A stretch of DNA of 64,000 bases from Schistosoma haematobium (GCF_000699445.3 NC_067198.1:36484536-36548535), one strand, 5' to 3'; counted from the first letter of the stretch, positions 45,893 to 57,800 are shown. The notes: generated from the letters alone by a model not told the origin. A program made the numbers and translations.

Positions 45893-47937
45893 CTTTACTT
45901 ACTTAATTACGCCTGTTACTCCTCATGAAGGAGCATAGGCCGCTCACCAGCATTCACCATCCAACCCTGTCCTGGCCAGTCCTTTCCAGCTCCTTCCAAT
46001 TGTTATTCATCCTTTTCATATCTGCTTCTGTTTCCCAACTTAATGTGTTCTTTGACCTTCTTCTTTTCTGTTTCCCTTCAGGATTCCAGGTTAGGGCTTG
46101 CCTCATGATGCAGTTTGACGATTTGCGTAATGTAGGTCCTATCCATTTCCATCGTCTTTTCCTAATTTCTTCTTCAGCTGGAAGCTGATTTGTTCTCTCC
46201 CATTGAAGGCCGTTGCTGATGGTATCCGGCCAATGGATGTTGAGTATCTTGCGAAGACAGCTATTTATAAATACTTGTACTTTCTTGATGGTGGTTGTTG
46301 TAGTTCTCCAAGTTTCAGCTCCATACAGTAGAACTGCCTTGACGTTCGTATTGAAGATTCTCACTTTGATATTGGTTGAAAGTTGTTTTGAGTTCCATAT
46401 GTTCTTCAATTGTAGGAATGCGGTCCTTGCTTTGTCAATCCTTGCCTTAACGTCTGCATCTGAGCCTCCTTGTTCATCGATGATGCTTCCCAGGTATGTG
46501 AAGGATTCTACATCTTCCAGAGTTTCTCCATCAAGTGATTGGATTGCCGTTCTCCGCTTCGAATTTGAGGACCTTGGTTTTCCCTTTGTGTATGCTGAGG
46601 CCCACTGATGCAGAGACTGCTGCTCGTGTTTGGCTGTTGTTAATTGCTGCCTTCTTGTTTTTCCTTTCTTTGATCTTGTCCAGTGTTTCTTTATGGTGGT
46701 GCTTCTTTAGACTCAGAACCTCTTGACACGTTGAAGTTAATGCTTCTTTGATACCTTTCTAGTTGTCCTCCATAGTAGTTCCTTCTTCCTTCAGTAGATC
46801 CTGTAAGGCTTAGAACCTGTTGTTGAGAGCTATCTCGAATTCATTGAGTCTGTCAGTATCTCGAAGGAAGGCTGTATTGAACCTTTGTATTGCTGTTTGT
46901 CCAGTTGTCCAGTTCTTTTTTAGCTTCAGTTTTAAGTTGGCTACAACTAGGTGGTGATCTGAAGCCATGTCAGCACCTCTCCTGGTTCTCACATCTTTCA
47001 TTGTCCTTCGGAATTGTTTATTGATGCAAACATGATCTATCTGGTTCTCTGTAGTGTGGTCCGGTGAGATCCATGTAGCCTTGTGTATACGCTTGTGTGG
47101 AAATATTGTGCCACCTATGACCAATTTGTTGAATGTACATAGATTTGCAAATCTATCTCCATTTTCGTTTCTCTGTCTCAGTCCATGTCGTCCCATATCT
47201 TCATATCCGGTGTTGTCTATTCCGACTTTGGAACTTAGATCTCCCATTAGAATGGTGGGGTCCTTTCTTGGGCATTTCTCTATGATTGACTGCAACCGCT
47301 CGTAGAATTGATCTTTAATGTCGTCGTTGCTATCATTGGTGGGTGCATAACATTGGATAATATTCATTGTGATCCCCTCGTTCTTTGTTTTGAATGATGC
47401 TTTGATGATTCTGGATCAGTGAGATTCCCATCCTACAAGTGCATTTCGTGCTACTTTGGACAGCATTAGAGCAACTCCCTGAGTGTGTGGAGCATTTTTC
47501 TCTTCGTGGCCAGAGGATAGCAGCATTTCTCCCGTAGCTAGCCTTTTCTGTCCAGCTTGAGTTCAGTGGGTTTCGCTGATTCCCAGTACTGCCAAATTGT
47601 ATCTCCTCATTTCCGTTGTTATTTGACTGGTTCTCCCGATCTCCCACATTGTTCAGACGTTCCATGTACCTACAAAATTTTTGCTTTGGTTGTTAGAAGA
47701 GGCATCGGCCTCGTGGCTTCCGAAGGAACTCGGCTTTCACCATGAAGCGTCATAGTTCTTCTAAATGAAGACCTTCTAACTCCCAGGGCAGAGTTAAAAT
47801 GGTTCGAATTATTTTTTATGGTAAGCGTTTTTTAGCGAGTTAGTTTTCTACGGGATGGGGACGCTAACCCCATGCCCGACCCTCCTTTACCCAGGCTTGG
47901 GACCGGCAGTAACTCTAGAAGAGCTACAGGCGAAGTT
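45893..47937 (-). mobile_element. SR2-like (RTE clade) LINE nested in the outer LINE, internally deleted
   Basis: A 12-bp duplication TCTATCAATAAA (45881-45892 and 47938-47949) proves insertion into the outer element's RT gene. It includes the 5' region (down to about 47700), the endonuclease, the linker up to about 46625 and the RT C-terminus (46610-45954), but the RT fingers and palm, including the catalytic motifs, are missing: linker and C-terminus are joined at about 46618. The 3' end carries the usual TTACTTAC-type repeat (read on plus). Confidence 0.92.
46810..47665 (-). pseudogene. SR2-like endonuclease, frameshifted
   Basis: The frame 47367-46810 encodes most of the APE-type endonuclease (IIQCYAPTNDSNDDIKDQFY, LMGDLSSKVG where GDFN is usual, ENQIDHVCI, MASDHHLVVANLKLKLKK). 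The N-terminal part (47665-47333) runs in another frame. GDLS replaces GDFN: the aspartate is kept and the asparagine lost. Confidence 0.85.
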
Positions 47938-48682
47938 TCTATCAATAAAAGGATGAGTATACTGCACGGCAGTTCGTTCTGTTCTACTTTACGGCTGCGA
48001 AACGTGGCCATTAAGAGTAGAAGATATTCGCAAGCTACTAGTATTTGACAACAGACGCCTTAGAAATATTGCTGGCGTCTGCTGGGATCACCGGGTAAGT
48101 AATAGTGAGGTTAGACGCAGAGTACTAGGGAATGATGGTAAATCAGTTGGTGAGGTTGTGAATCTTCATCGACTGAGACGGTTCGGTCACGTGTTACGTA
48201 TGCCTGAACACCGATTATCACAAAGCGCAATGCTAACCGGTGTTGGGGATGATTGGAAGGAAGTTAGGGGCAAACAAATCAAAACGCGGCATCACTGCTT
48301 GAGGTCACTAACTTCTAGTCTCAGCCATGGTGGTAGATGCAGACTACTTGGTTGTGGTCCGCGTGACTATCGTAACAAATGGTTGGAGACTATGGGTGAC
48401 ATGGCTCAGAATAGATCACAATGGTATCGGTGTATACACTCTCTATCTTCCCTTAAACTGAGATTAAAATCGCTTCAAATCTTTCTTTCTACAAACTAAT
48501 TCTTTCTTTCTATACTATATCCTTATATGAAATCTTTCTTTTGTATGTTACCACCTCTGAATTAACTACTTTTACGAATCCGGTGTTCATCTTGTCGTGT
48601 TAATGAGGTGGTGCAACTTGGACCGATGCATATATGTGCCTGGTCCTACGTTGTAGCTGACTGACTGACTGCAAACGTTTTA

Positions 48683-49604
48683 CTTAGTGAACAGACATGA
48701 TATTTAGCAAGGAATACCAATAACAATGGTACATTGATATTTGGCCATAATTTGCGTTATTATACGATATGAAACTTTTATTCAGGATTAAAGAGTACAT
48801 GTGCCTAGGGAGTGCAGTTACTCGTGAATCAGAAACCAAATAAGGTTGATGAATTGCTGTCATCTCGTTAAGACCTTCAGAACATAGGCGAAGATTTATT
48901 TCGAATTTTATACCCGAGTTGCATTAGAGTAAGTTCGGAATATAGCTTCAAGTAGAGAGCTCACGTTCTAAAGCATTAGGTAGATTTATGCGACACGATG
49001 TAAGAACTAAAGTGATGATAGTTTTTAATACTTCCTAGAAGATGCCGAAAAGCCTAAACCTATTTTCATTTTCCTGTTGTATATTAAGCCTTGTAAAATC
49101 TTACCATATGTCGGACGATGGATTTAGCATTAGTGCCCTGTTTCCTAAATCCATATCATTTGAAAGGAAATTTTCTAAAAACTTTCGAAGGCTGATATAA
49201 ACCACTAACTACTGAGTCATCACCTCCTGAAGTTTTCTACCAGGGTGTATATTACTAACACTTTCTAGACAAATTTTCAAGAAGACTAGACCTTTATAGT
49301 ATCATTGTTAGTGACTTTATTCGACACTATATATTCCCAGCGGCAATTCATGCAGGTCACTTGACCTTCGATCTCCGAAATTTGAAAGTGCGAACCGAAA
49401 GCGAAGTATGGCCAAAAATTAGCATTATTCTTATTGAAAATGATAAACAATGTTTCTTTAGCATACGTGACCGCATACATGGGTCGTTTGACCTCGATTC
49501 ATAAACATAGTGCTGAGATTCTCTTTCTTGTTGGCCATATTTAGTAAATTCAACAAAAAACTGTGTTAAACGATAAAGCGACCTATTAACACAGCAGAAC
49601 TTAC
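48683..49604. other. UBE2Q intron 1, 5' part
   Basis: No gene or repeat recognised. Confidence 0.45.
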
Positions 49605-49763
49605 CAATAGACTACCTGTAATCTCTAAATAACAGTTATCACAAATAAAAGAACACGATATCTCGTCCAGAGTACATGATATAACTCGGAATCTTGGGTG
49701 AGACCTAGGGAACATTTCCTGCAGGACCTGCTGATGGTGCTTAAGCTTTTTGATGCACGACAT
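49605..49763 (-). CDS. UBE2Q: UBE2Q-type ubiquitin-conjugating enzyme, exon 1 (start)
   Basis: ATG at 49763-49761, 53 codons to a consensus donor GTAAGT, phase 0. Residues MSCIKKLKHHQQVLQEMFPR and FRVISCTLDEISCSF match the start of UBE2Q proteins. Joined to exons at 41288, 41133, 36246, 33670, 31795, 31297, 28554, 25614 and 21991, it gives 374 residues (human UBE2Q2 is about 375) with no stop and all phases consistent. UBE2Q enzymes accept ubiquitin from E1 on the active cysteine (C303 here) and pass it to substrates; the N-terminal half (about 1-123) is RWD-like, followed by an acidic linker (124-194) and the UBC fold (195-374). All but the smallest introns carry transposon sequence, so the gene is large (28 kb) although the message is short. 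The family assignment is firm; whether it corresponds to Q1 or Q2 is not decidable here. Confidence 0.95.
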
Positions 49764-50354
49764 AACACAAAGACCAGCTGACCTTCAGGAGATGCCAACG
49801 CAAACCTGGAGACCCAAGAGAAGTTGCGTTCTGAATTCGAATATATGCCCAATGTACAATGTCAAACCTAGACCATGGTCAGAGCTTTCAAATAGACAAA
49901 TAAGAGCAATTTAGCAGACTACTCTCGAAAAGAAATCGATTTCATTTTGCTTATCGTGGTTGAAATCACTGAATAACTTGGCCGAATATACTTGTCCGAA
50001 AGCCAAGATCAATATGTTCACATGGTTGTGTTTGACTGTTCTTTTTGCAAATATTATTATTATTAATGGCTTTATTCAATATTATATTTTAGCAAAATAT
50101 AGAATTCTCGGCACAGGGTATTTCATATTTAATTATTCGTGCATTTTTATGCCAACTGCACTCCGTTCCAGTTCCAGAGCTTTGAAACTTTTCAATTTAT
50201 TGAAGCTCTTGGCAACTTTTAGAAATACTGTACTGTCAGATAAAGGAAAATGCAAACCACTGAAACTGTACTTTTTGTAAACATTGAAGACCAGGTTAAT
50301 GGAATTGTACGATATCAAGGGAGCAAAAAAATCTTACCATAGATGGAACAAACG
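49764..50354. other. Upstream region of UBE2Q, with a CR1-like 3' fragment
   Basis: The probable promoter lies here, but no core element can be named with confidence. A minus-strand CR1-like 3' end lies at 50055-50130 (AATATTATATTTTAGC, GGCACAGGGTATTTCA). Confidence 0.5.
50055..50130 (-). mobile_element. CR1-like LINE 3' end fragment
   Basis: Matches the 3' UTR end of the CR1-like elements at 895 and 54865 (minus strand), with its ATTATTATT tail. Confidence 0.7.
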
Positions 50355-51310
50355 ACTGTGTTCCTTGGTCATCCTCGTTCCCTCAGGACTCCAAAGTAGG
50401 GCTTGCTTCGTGATGCATTTTGATTTCCGAAATGTATGTTCTATCCCACTTCCAACGTCTTTTCCTAATTTCCTATTCAGCTGGAAGCTGGTTTGTCCCC
50501 CCCCCACAGTAGGCTGTTACTGGTGGTATCCGGTCAGTGGACATTCAATATCTTGCGTAGACAATTGTTTATAAATACTTGTACATTTTTGATGATGGTT
50601 GTAGTAGTTCTCGAAGTCCCGGCTCCGTACAGTAGAACTGCCTTGTTCGTATTGAAGATTCTGACTTTGGTGTTGGCTTGCAGACAGTTGTTTTGAGTTT
50701 CATATGTTCTTCAATTGTAAGAGTTCTGCCATTACTTTGCCAATCCTTACCTTTACGTCTGCATCAGACCCTCCTTGATCATCGATAGTGCTGCTGACTA
50801 GGTACGTAAAAGATTCCACCTCTTCTGGAGTTTATCCATCAAGTGTGATTGGGTTGGTGTTCTCTGTGTTGTATTTGAGGATTTTACTTTTTCCCTTGTG
50901 TATGTTGAGACCTGCTGGTTCAGAGGCTTCTGCTACAGTAGTTATCTTCATCTGCATTTGTTGGTGTGTATAGAATAGAAGGGTCAGGTCGTCTGTAACG
51001 TCAAATCTCCTAATTGATTTTGAGATGTGCATTGTATTCCGTGCTTCCCGTCAGATGTTAGAGGTCTTCATAATCCAGTGAACCACCAGAAGAAAGAGAA
51101 AGGGTGAGAGTAAGCAACCTTGCCTGACTCCGGTCCCCACCTGGAATGCATCTGTTAACTGTTTTCTCCACAATAACACTGATGGCAATAATGTTACGTA
51201 TTTTAAATGTTTAATCATTCAATTAATTCGAACAAATTGAACTCCGAATTAATCAATAATCTGATGTGCGTGTCTAGAATTCGCAAAATCAATAAATTAA
51301 CTATCTTGAC
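50355..51310. repeat. Inverted duplication, copy B (956 bp)
   Basis: Reverse complement of 33886-34841. It carries 144 bp of UBE2Q intron DNA plus a partial SR2-like element, without that element's 3' end. At 51310 it abuts an older, more degenerate SR2-like sequence at a TTCTT-GTCAAG microhomology. Confidence 0.9.
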
Positions 51311-51945
51311 CAAGAAGAAAGAGAAAGGATGAGAGTAATCAACCGTTCCTCACTCCGGTCCTCACTTGGAATTCATCTCTCAGCTGTCCTCAATGCCACA
51401 CATTGCATTGTAGTCTGTCTTATGAATTCCGGATGATGTTATTAACTTCTCAGGTAGTCCATAGTGTCGAAGAAGGTTTCATGGGGTTTCTTCTATACAC
51501 ACCGTTAAACGCTTGCTCATGGTCAACGAAGTTGATGTAAAGTTGCGAGTCCCACTCATCTTATTGTTCAACGATGATCTCTAGTGTCACAATTTAGTCT
51601 GTACATGATCAATCTTTACGGAATAAAGGTTGTTGGTCGCGATTTCGGGCGTCCATCAAATGTTTCATCTTGTTCAGCAATACTGTTAGAAACCTTTCCT
51701 TTTACCGATGGTGTTATGATTCCTCAATAGTTTCCACATTTGATAAAAATGTCTTTGATTGGCATCTTGATGTGGTACCCTTTTTCAAGTCTTTCAGCAC
51801 TTGTTCTCCCCCCAATTCTTCCTGAATATAAAGTAAACCATACCTACAGTTACTTCTATGTCTAGTTTCACTACTTCAGCTGGGATGATGTCGTTGCTTA
51901 CTACTCTACCACTTTGATTTGTCTGATGGTCTCCTCCTTCCCTTG
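51311..51945 (-). pseudogene. Old SR2-like LINE fragment (RT fingers to motif B)
   Basis: The minus strand encodes, with many stops and frameshifts, the region from NDIIPAEVVKLDIEV to RTGVRNG and SSFLFLL of an SR2-like RT. It is clearly older than the copies at 17602 and 45893. Confidence 0.75.
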
Positions 51946-52050
51946 ATTGTTGGTAATAAGGCGGCCTGCTTGAATATCTGGGCTACCTGTTCCTGCCATC
52001 TAATTATTTCAACAAGTTATCTGTTTTTTCATTAGTTTTAACTTATCACT

Positions 52051-54728
52051 ATGTTCATTAATTGCATAACCTATTCAGGCGCTTTTATGAAAAACCTACG
52101 ACTTTTCGCTGCACATAAAAGTACTAAAAAACATTGTGGTGGTTGGCAATATGCGTTCAAGAGAATGAACATTGAACGTATATCTATTCCCGAGCTTCTA
52201 CATTCTAACTGCCGATCACTAATCAGCAAATTGGACCATCTGCAATTCCTACTAAGTCAAAATATGTATAGTAATTGTGGTGTCATCACATTTCAAGAAT
52301 CTCGGTTAAATGATTTACGAGACGACTGCCTAGTATTACTACGTGATTTCGAAATTTATCGTCAGGATCGATCAAATAATTAAAATAGGCGTGGTGGCGG
52401 TATAGCTACGTTTGTAAACGTAAACTGATGTCGATCTTCGTTTGTGTGTTTGAAGTTTTCAAATGACTTTATCGACTGTCTAACTCTAAGATGCCGTCCA
52501 AAACATCTGAATAAATACAAATATGTTTATGTTACCAATATCTACGTGACTCCAGACTACACATCATCTGCGACATCTGTTTCCGCAGGTTTGAAGAATA
52601 GTTTTGTTCTTAGTTTCACTGAAACTGATCTCCTAAGATGTCTCCAGTCACTTTATTCATCCCGATGTTTGAGACCTGAGGGTATCCCAAACATATTTCT
52701 TTAAAAATGTCCTGGCGTCCTATGCTATCCATTCACGACTGTCTTTAACAGATCCTTCTCATTTAATCTCATACCGAAAACGTGGAGAAAGATGAAGATA
52801 ATCCCGGTACCAAAAAAACTATCTGGTAATAAGAATGTGAAATTTAGACTTATTGCAATAACTTCACTCTTCCTCAACTTCATTGAAAAATTATTGATAC
52901 TTCCACTTCAGCCTGCGATAAAAGAGCATATTGATCCATATCAGTTTGCTTACAGATGCTGTTGCTGTTCTGCATCACAACATAGTGTTCAGCTTAGAAA
53001 AGGGTAAGAAGTATGTTCGATGCGCTTTCCTAGACTATACTTCAGCTTTTGATTCTATACCAAGACAACGTTTATTCAACAAGTTAATCAGCGTCAACAA
53101 TGACAGCTGGATAAGCAACTGGCTGTGTTCCCACCTCTCTGAAAGGGAACAGTACACTGTATTTGGAGGACAGTGTTCAGAGTCTCTACTGTCTCATGAA
53201 GGTGTACCACAAGGAGCTGTTCTTTCACCTCTTCTTTTCTCTTTTCTTCTTCATGATCTGCCATCTTCCACAGAAAACACTTTTGTGAAATACGAGAATG
53301 ATTTCACTGTATTTATGCCTATCTCTTCCTCTTTACGTCCCATAAAAATGAGTTTTTGTCTCGTATTGATTGTTGGTCAGTTGGTAATGGTCTCATACTT
53401 AATCCGTCTAAATTTCAAGCTCTTAACTTTAGCATAAGACATGGACAAAATCTAAACATCATTTTGAGATCCCATAATGCTTGTGCCATTGGAGGCTCTT
53501 TGATAAACACAGTGTTGAAGGTCAATTATCTTGGTGTTACCTTTTCCTCTGAACACTCTTGGTCTTCTCACGTTTTATTGTTATCGAAGAAAGTTTTCCG
53601 TCTGACATACTACATAAATAGGCCTCATGCTTTTGAGATTACTCGTCATTTACTCTTACAATTTGTCAATTCTTGCATATTACCTATTATTATTTACTGT
53701 TCTCCATTATTCTTTCCTGGGCTTTTGAGAAAAGACTTTGCTGTATTACGGAGAGTGATGAAGGCAGTTAGAAAGGTGTGTGGTGAATCTTTTGAGGTCA
53801 TAATTAATATGGTTGTGTATAGAAATCTAAAGTCATGCAAACTCCTGTTAGGTATTGTAAGATCCAAACTACGGTTTGGAGTGAAGGACAGCTGTCTGGA
53901 TGAGTTAGATACGCGCCCTCGCCCGATTGAAACCAAAACAAAGTAATTGGGTAAGATGACGGTTCTATAATTTATCATAAATTTAAGTGTACATTATTAC
54001 CTAAACAAATATAACCACTCAGCTATCCAACCAATAATTGTTCAATTGATCAAATCTAAATTACAATAAATAAGAAAGTTGATAAAGGATGCAAGAAAAT
54101 TACCAATCACCACAAATAAATGTTATTCTATCCTGTCTGGATAGATCACGTACAGATTCGTTCAAAAGGTAATAATTGGTCGCTCTATAACACAGAGTGT
54201 TTTCAATTCTGGAAGAGTGCTTCAATTCACAACCAAAATGCCCAATTCCAGTCAACACAGGTCAAGCAATCAAAAGCAGGAACAAACTGAAATGACTGCC
54301 GCCCAGACTTAGTATAAAGTAAAACAACATAAGTGCAGTTCGGGAAGAAACACGGGGAATTAGTGAAGGTGTAGTAAAAACGAAAACTATAATAAATACA
54401 AATATTAACAATTCAAATGTAGTCAAAAAGTTAACAATGTACAACTAAGAGGATCAATAGGACAAAGTGCAAGTATATACATGGAGGGTTTTCACAAACG
54501 CACAAGGCGTTCAAAATGGATCTTACAGGTGTTATTTTGTCAGATACTAACCATCTCCTTCACTCTTATCTTTCTCCTTGTATATCTTCTGGTAGAACGA
54601 GACGTAATTACTTTAAAATCCATGCACTCCAGAAAAAGTATAAAAGTTCTATAATACCTTACCTAGCAAATATACTCTGTGACGAACAGGTTGTTAGAGT
54701 GAACGTAGTCAATAACCTGCATTCTTAA
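52051..54728 (+). pseudogene. CR1-like endonuclease-RT, degenerate
   Basis: Pieces in different frames: 52051-52383 (ESRLNDLRDDCLVLLRDFEI), 52792-53007 (KIIPVPKKLSGNKN, RLIAITSLF, PYQFAYR), 52931-53437 (CAFLDYTSAFDSIPRQRLFN motif A; HEGVPQGAVLSPLLFSFLL motif B; FVKYENDFTVFM motif C). In motif C the usual YADD reads YEND, so one catalytic aspartate is gone. 53356-53851 and 54528-54728 together encode the C-terminal part, split by the TIR element. Confidence 0.85.
53857..54526. mobile_element. 670-bp TIR element with intron-like ends
   Basis: Perfect 10-bp terminal inverted repeats (GTAAGATCCA at 53857-53866, TGGATCTTAC at 54517-54526). The flanking target duplication is AGGTATT (53850-53856) and AGGTGTT (54527-54533); the uninterrupted relative at 1261-1320 has a single AGGTGTT. 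No transposase is encoded, so it is a MITE-like non-autonomous DNA transposon. The duplication contains AG/GT, which gives a potential 5' splice site (AG/GTATTG at 53852) and 3' splice site (CTTACAG at 54528) whose use would restore the pre-insertion sequence. Confidence 0.85.
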
Positions 54729-54892
54729 CATGTCTCTTATTTGGAAAGTTGTACAGTTTTTCGTTTTTTCCTTTTTTATCTTCGTTTCTTTTTCGTGTGT
54801 AAGAAACTTGTTGAAATACCTTGTGCTGAGAATTCTATGTTGTACGAAATATAATATTTAATAGTCATTAAATAAGTAAATATGCATTAAGA

Positions 54893-57800
54893 TTCAAATG
54901 GTTCAAATGGTTGTGGGCGGAATAGAAGAAGCTTTCGATTAACAGGCTTCCGTGTCTAGTAGCAGGGGATCACCAAATCCTCCAGGCAGGAACCTAGGTA
55001 TGTTAACAATAAAATAGGAAGAGAAATTGGTAAATCATAGTATGATGCTGTCCTTGGTCCTTAAGAATAGGTCAAGTTGCCTCTTGAAGGACTCCTGAGA
55101 AGTCGCTTGGACTAGCTCGGCCGGCAGCGAATTCCAGCTTTTGACAACTCTTAAGGAGTAGAAGTTGTGTCTACATTCCGTCTTGCTATGTTGTGTTTCC
55201 AGTTTCTGGGTATTACCCCTTAGGTTATTATTCGAACTAGGCTTAAGTAGGTGTTTAAGAGGATGTCCAGAAGTGTTAAGAATACTATAAGCCATTGATA
55301 AATCACCTCTAAGACGCCTATACTCTAATGGGTAAAGGTCTAGTGAATGGAGGCGTTCTTCGTAAGGTTTAAATTTGAGTCCTCGAACTGATTTCGTGGC
55401 TCATCGTTGGATACGCTCCAAAGTGACCTTGTCCTTTTGGAGTGAGGGGGGAGTACCATGTTCCCGTACTCTAAATGGGGACGGATGAAACTATTGAAGA
55501 TTGTATGGAAAGTTCGTCCGTCAAACTGTCCAAAAATGCGCTTCAACGTTACCAGTGCAAGGTTTGCTCGGAAGGCATTTTTGTCACAGTTAGCGTAAGA
55601 CTTTAAATCATGGGGCACCAGGACTCCTAAGTCTTTTTCGACTTGGGATACTACTAGAGAGGAGTTTCCTAAGTTATGACTGTAGTTTGCGACATGTCGC
55701 AGATGGACTACTTTACACTTTGAAGTGTCGAAGGTAAGTCCGTTATCGTCTGCCCAACTTTGAAGTCGAGTCAGATCCTCCTGAAGTGCCTGTATATCGT
55801 CTTGGTTGCGTATCTCTCTCTAACGTTTCACGTCGTCGGCAAAAAGTAATAAGTCTGACGCAACCTATTGAGGAAGATTATTTATGTAGATCAAGAAGAG
55901 AAGAAGCCCTAGTACTGGGCCCTGGGGGACCCCACTGGGACATTCCATAGCCTGAGATAAAGTGAAATTAACCCTAACCTTAAAGTGTCGATTTTTTAGG
56001 TATGAAGTAAGCCAATCGATTAGAGGTGGTTTGATACCTAGTCCTTCGAGCTTATTGATAAGACACAAGTGGTTAACCTTATCAAAAGCTTTTGAGAAAT
56101 CAAGGTAAATGATATCAACCTTTCCCTTGCGATCGAGGATGCTTGTCCATCTGTCCACCGCAGTCAGCAGGTTGGTTATACAAGAGTAACCCTTCCTGAA
56201 ACCATGCTGTTGGGGTGAGAAGAAATTTAAGGACAGTAGATAGTCTTTTAAACCGTCGCATATCAGGGACTCCATGAGTTTTGAAGGTAATGACAGAAGA
56301 GCCACCGGCCGATAACTTGAAGGTTCATTGCGTCGACCTCCTTTGAAAAGTGGTGTGATGTGAGCCAACTTCCAATTTTCCGGTAATTTGCCTCAGCTTA
56401 GCGAGTGTGAAAACATCGTGCTAAGCGGCGTTGCCAGGATTGAGGCTGCCTCCCTCAGTATGACAGGATGAACCATATCCGGGCCAGGAGAAGTATCTAG
56501 TCTTAAGTGCTGCAATTTCCGGAACACGAAGTCAGCGCTTAGGTCCACTTCAGAAAGTCCTGTGGAATTGCAGATGAAACTGTCGTCAGTAACGTTGATG
56601 TCAGCCGGTTGAAATGTTTGAGAGTAATGTGCCGCCAGAAGGTTAGCGGCGTCGCCATCGTTGTTGGTCGGGCCGTTAAGACCTAGCAGTTGAGAAACTC
56701 CTATTTTGGCTTGACGAAGAGAGGCTGCATAACAGAATAGGCTTCTAGGGTTACAGGCAAATTTGTCCATAAGCTTTGTCTGGTACTGAAGCCTGTCTTC
56801 TCTCATAGCCTCCGTGCATATGTTCCTGATGTGTTTATATTGCCTATACGCCCCGTCGTTATCAGTTCGTTTGTTTTCCGCCCAACAGTGCCTTTTGCGG
56901 CTTAGAAGGCGAAGGGTACGGTTCTTGATTACTGTAGGTGGCTTGCAGCTTTTGGGAACCGTTTGAGGAACTGAATGGTTTGTAGCACATAGGAGCGTGT
57001 GCAGTAGCAAGTCCCAGTGACCGTCCACGTCGAGTTGAGGGTGAACATCCCAAACCACCTGTTGTATATAGTCATGTAGAGCTGGCACATTCAGCCGTTT
57101 AAAATTCCAACGCAAATTATTGTTGGGATACCTTAGCTTAGTTTTGATGACAAAACTGAAGGCTATGACGGCATGATCGCTCTTTCCCAGAGGAGCCAGG
57201 ATTGAGAGGTTGTCAACTAGGAATTCTTCGTTTGTGAATACACAGTCTAAGCGCGATGGTGCCTGACTGTTTCTCCAACGAGTTGCCGACCTCACATTTT
57301 CATATAAGCCCAAGTTATCGATGAGGTTGAAGAACCGAGCTTCAATTGAGTTGTCGCCTCCAGTGTACGTGTGTTCCGCGAAGTTGACTCTAGGGAGATT
57401 AAAGTCCCCTAGAATCAGGATGTGTGTGAAACCGAGACGGATAGAGCGGGATAGTCCTTCCAGCATACGACTATCGTACTCGATGTCGGCAGTTGGCTTT
57501 CTGTAAATGACTCCGACTAGACACCTCGAAGTACTAGACAATCTTACAGAGCACCATATGGATTCCTCAAGTTTGTTAAACTCGAGGTTATGAACTTGGT
57601 GCACCTCCAAGCAAGGACGTATGTATACGGCTACTCCGCCCCCAATTCCTGTTTTTCTGTCGTTGCGGAACAAAGTCATCCCAGGTAATGCTATTTCTTG
57701 GTCCGAGAACTGAGAAGATATCCAGGTTTCGGATATTCCTATCAGATGGGCCTTATTAGCATTGCTAAGATCACGTAATTCATCCAGTTTGTTTGGTAGA

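Larger units (their letters stand above)
43088..48468 (+). pseudogene. Endonuclease-reverse transcriptase of the outer LINE, broken and split
   Basis: Endonuclease frame 43088-44053: LHIGAFNVRTLCQIGQQ, CCVSETRIQD, FVVSAYAPTDCS and the catalytic GGDFNAQIG are intact. Frame is lost near 44040. The second frame (44078-45673) encodes the linker and RT: GRAAGPDGLAPEVFKDGG, NQAGFRPGRGCIDH, FLDLKAAFDSVDRE (motif A), SSGVRQGYSLSPFLF (motif B) and LEYADDIVLF (motif C), so catalytic residues remain. A frameshift near 45612 and a TGA at 45861 follow. The C-terminal part resumes after the nested insertion (47950 to about 48468, LLYGCETWPLRVEDIRKL and DMAQNRSQWYRC). Confidence 0.9.
42707..48670 (+). mobile_element. 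Full-length RTE-type LINE (outer family), split by a nested LINE
   Basis: Bounded by a perfect 12-bp target-site duplication GCAAACGTTTTA (42695-42706 and 48671-48682). Without the nested insertion (45893-47937 and one copy of its duplication) the element is about 3.9 kb, the same size as LINE family C. It has a ~380-bp 5' region, an endonuclease-RT region and a 3' UTR ending in GACT repeats. It lies in intron 1 of UBE2Q, antisense to the gene. It is SR3/Perere-like by inference. Confidence 0.92.
51960..54865 (+). mobile_element. CR1-like (SR1-type) LINE, near full length, split by a TIR element
   Basis: 5' region (from GCGGCCTGCTTGAATATCTG), degenerate endonuclease (52051-52383, then GGGIATFVNV), RT and C-terminal part, and 3' UTR ending at ATTAAATAAG. 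The RT is interrupted at 53857-54526. Compared with other CR1 elements it has lost part of the endonuclease by internal deletion. Confidence 0.85.
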
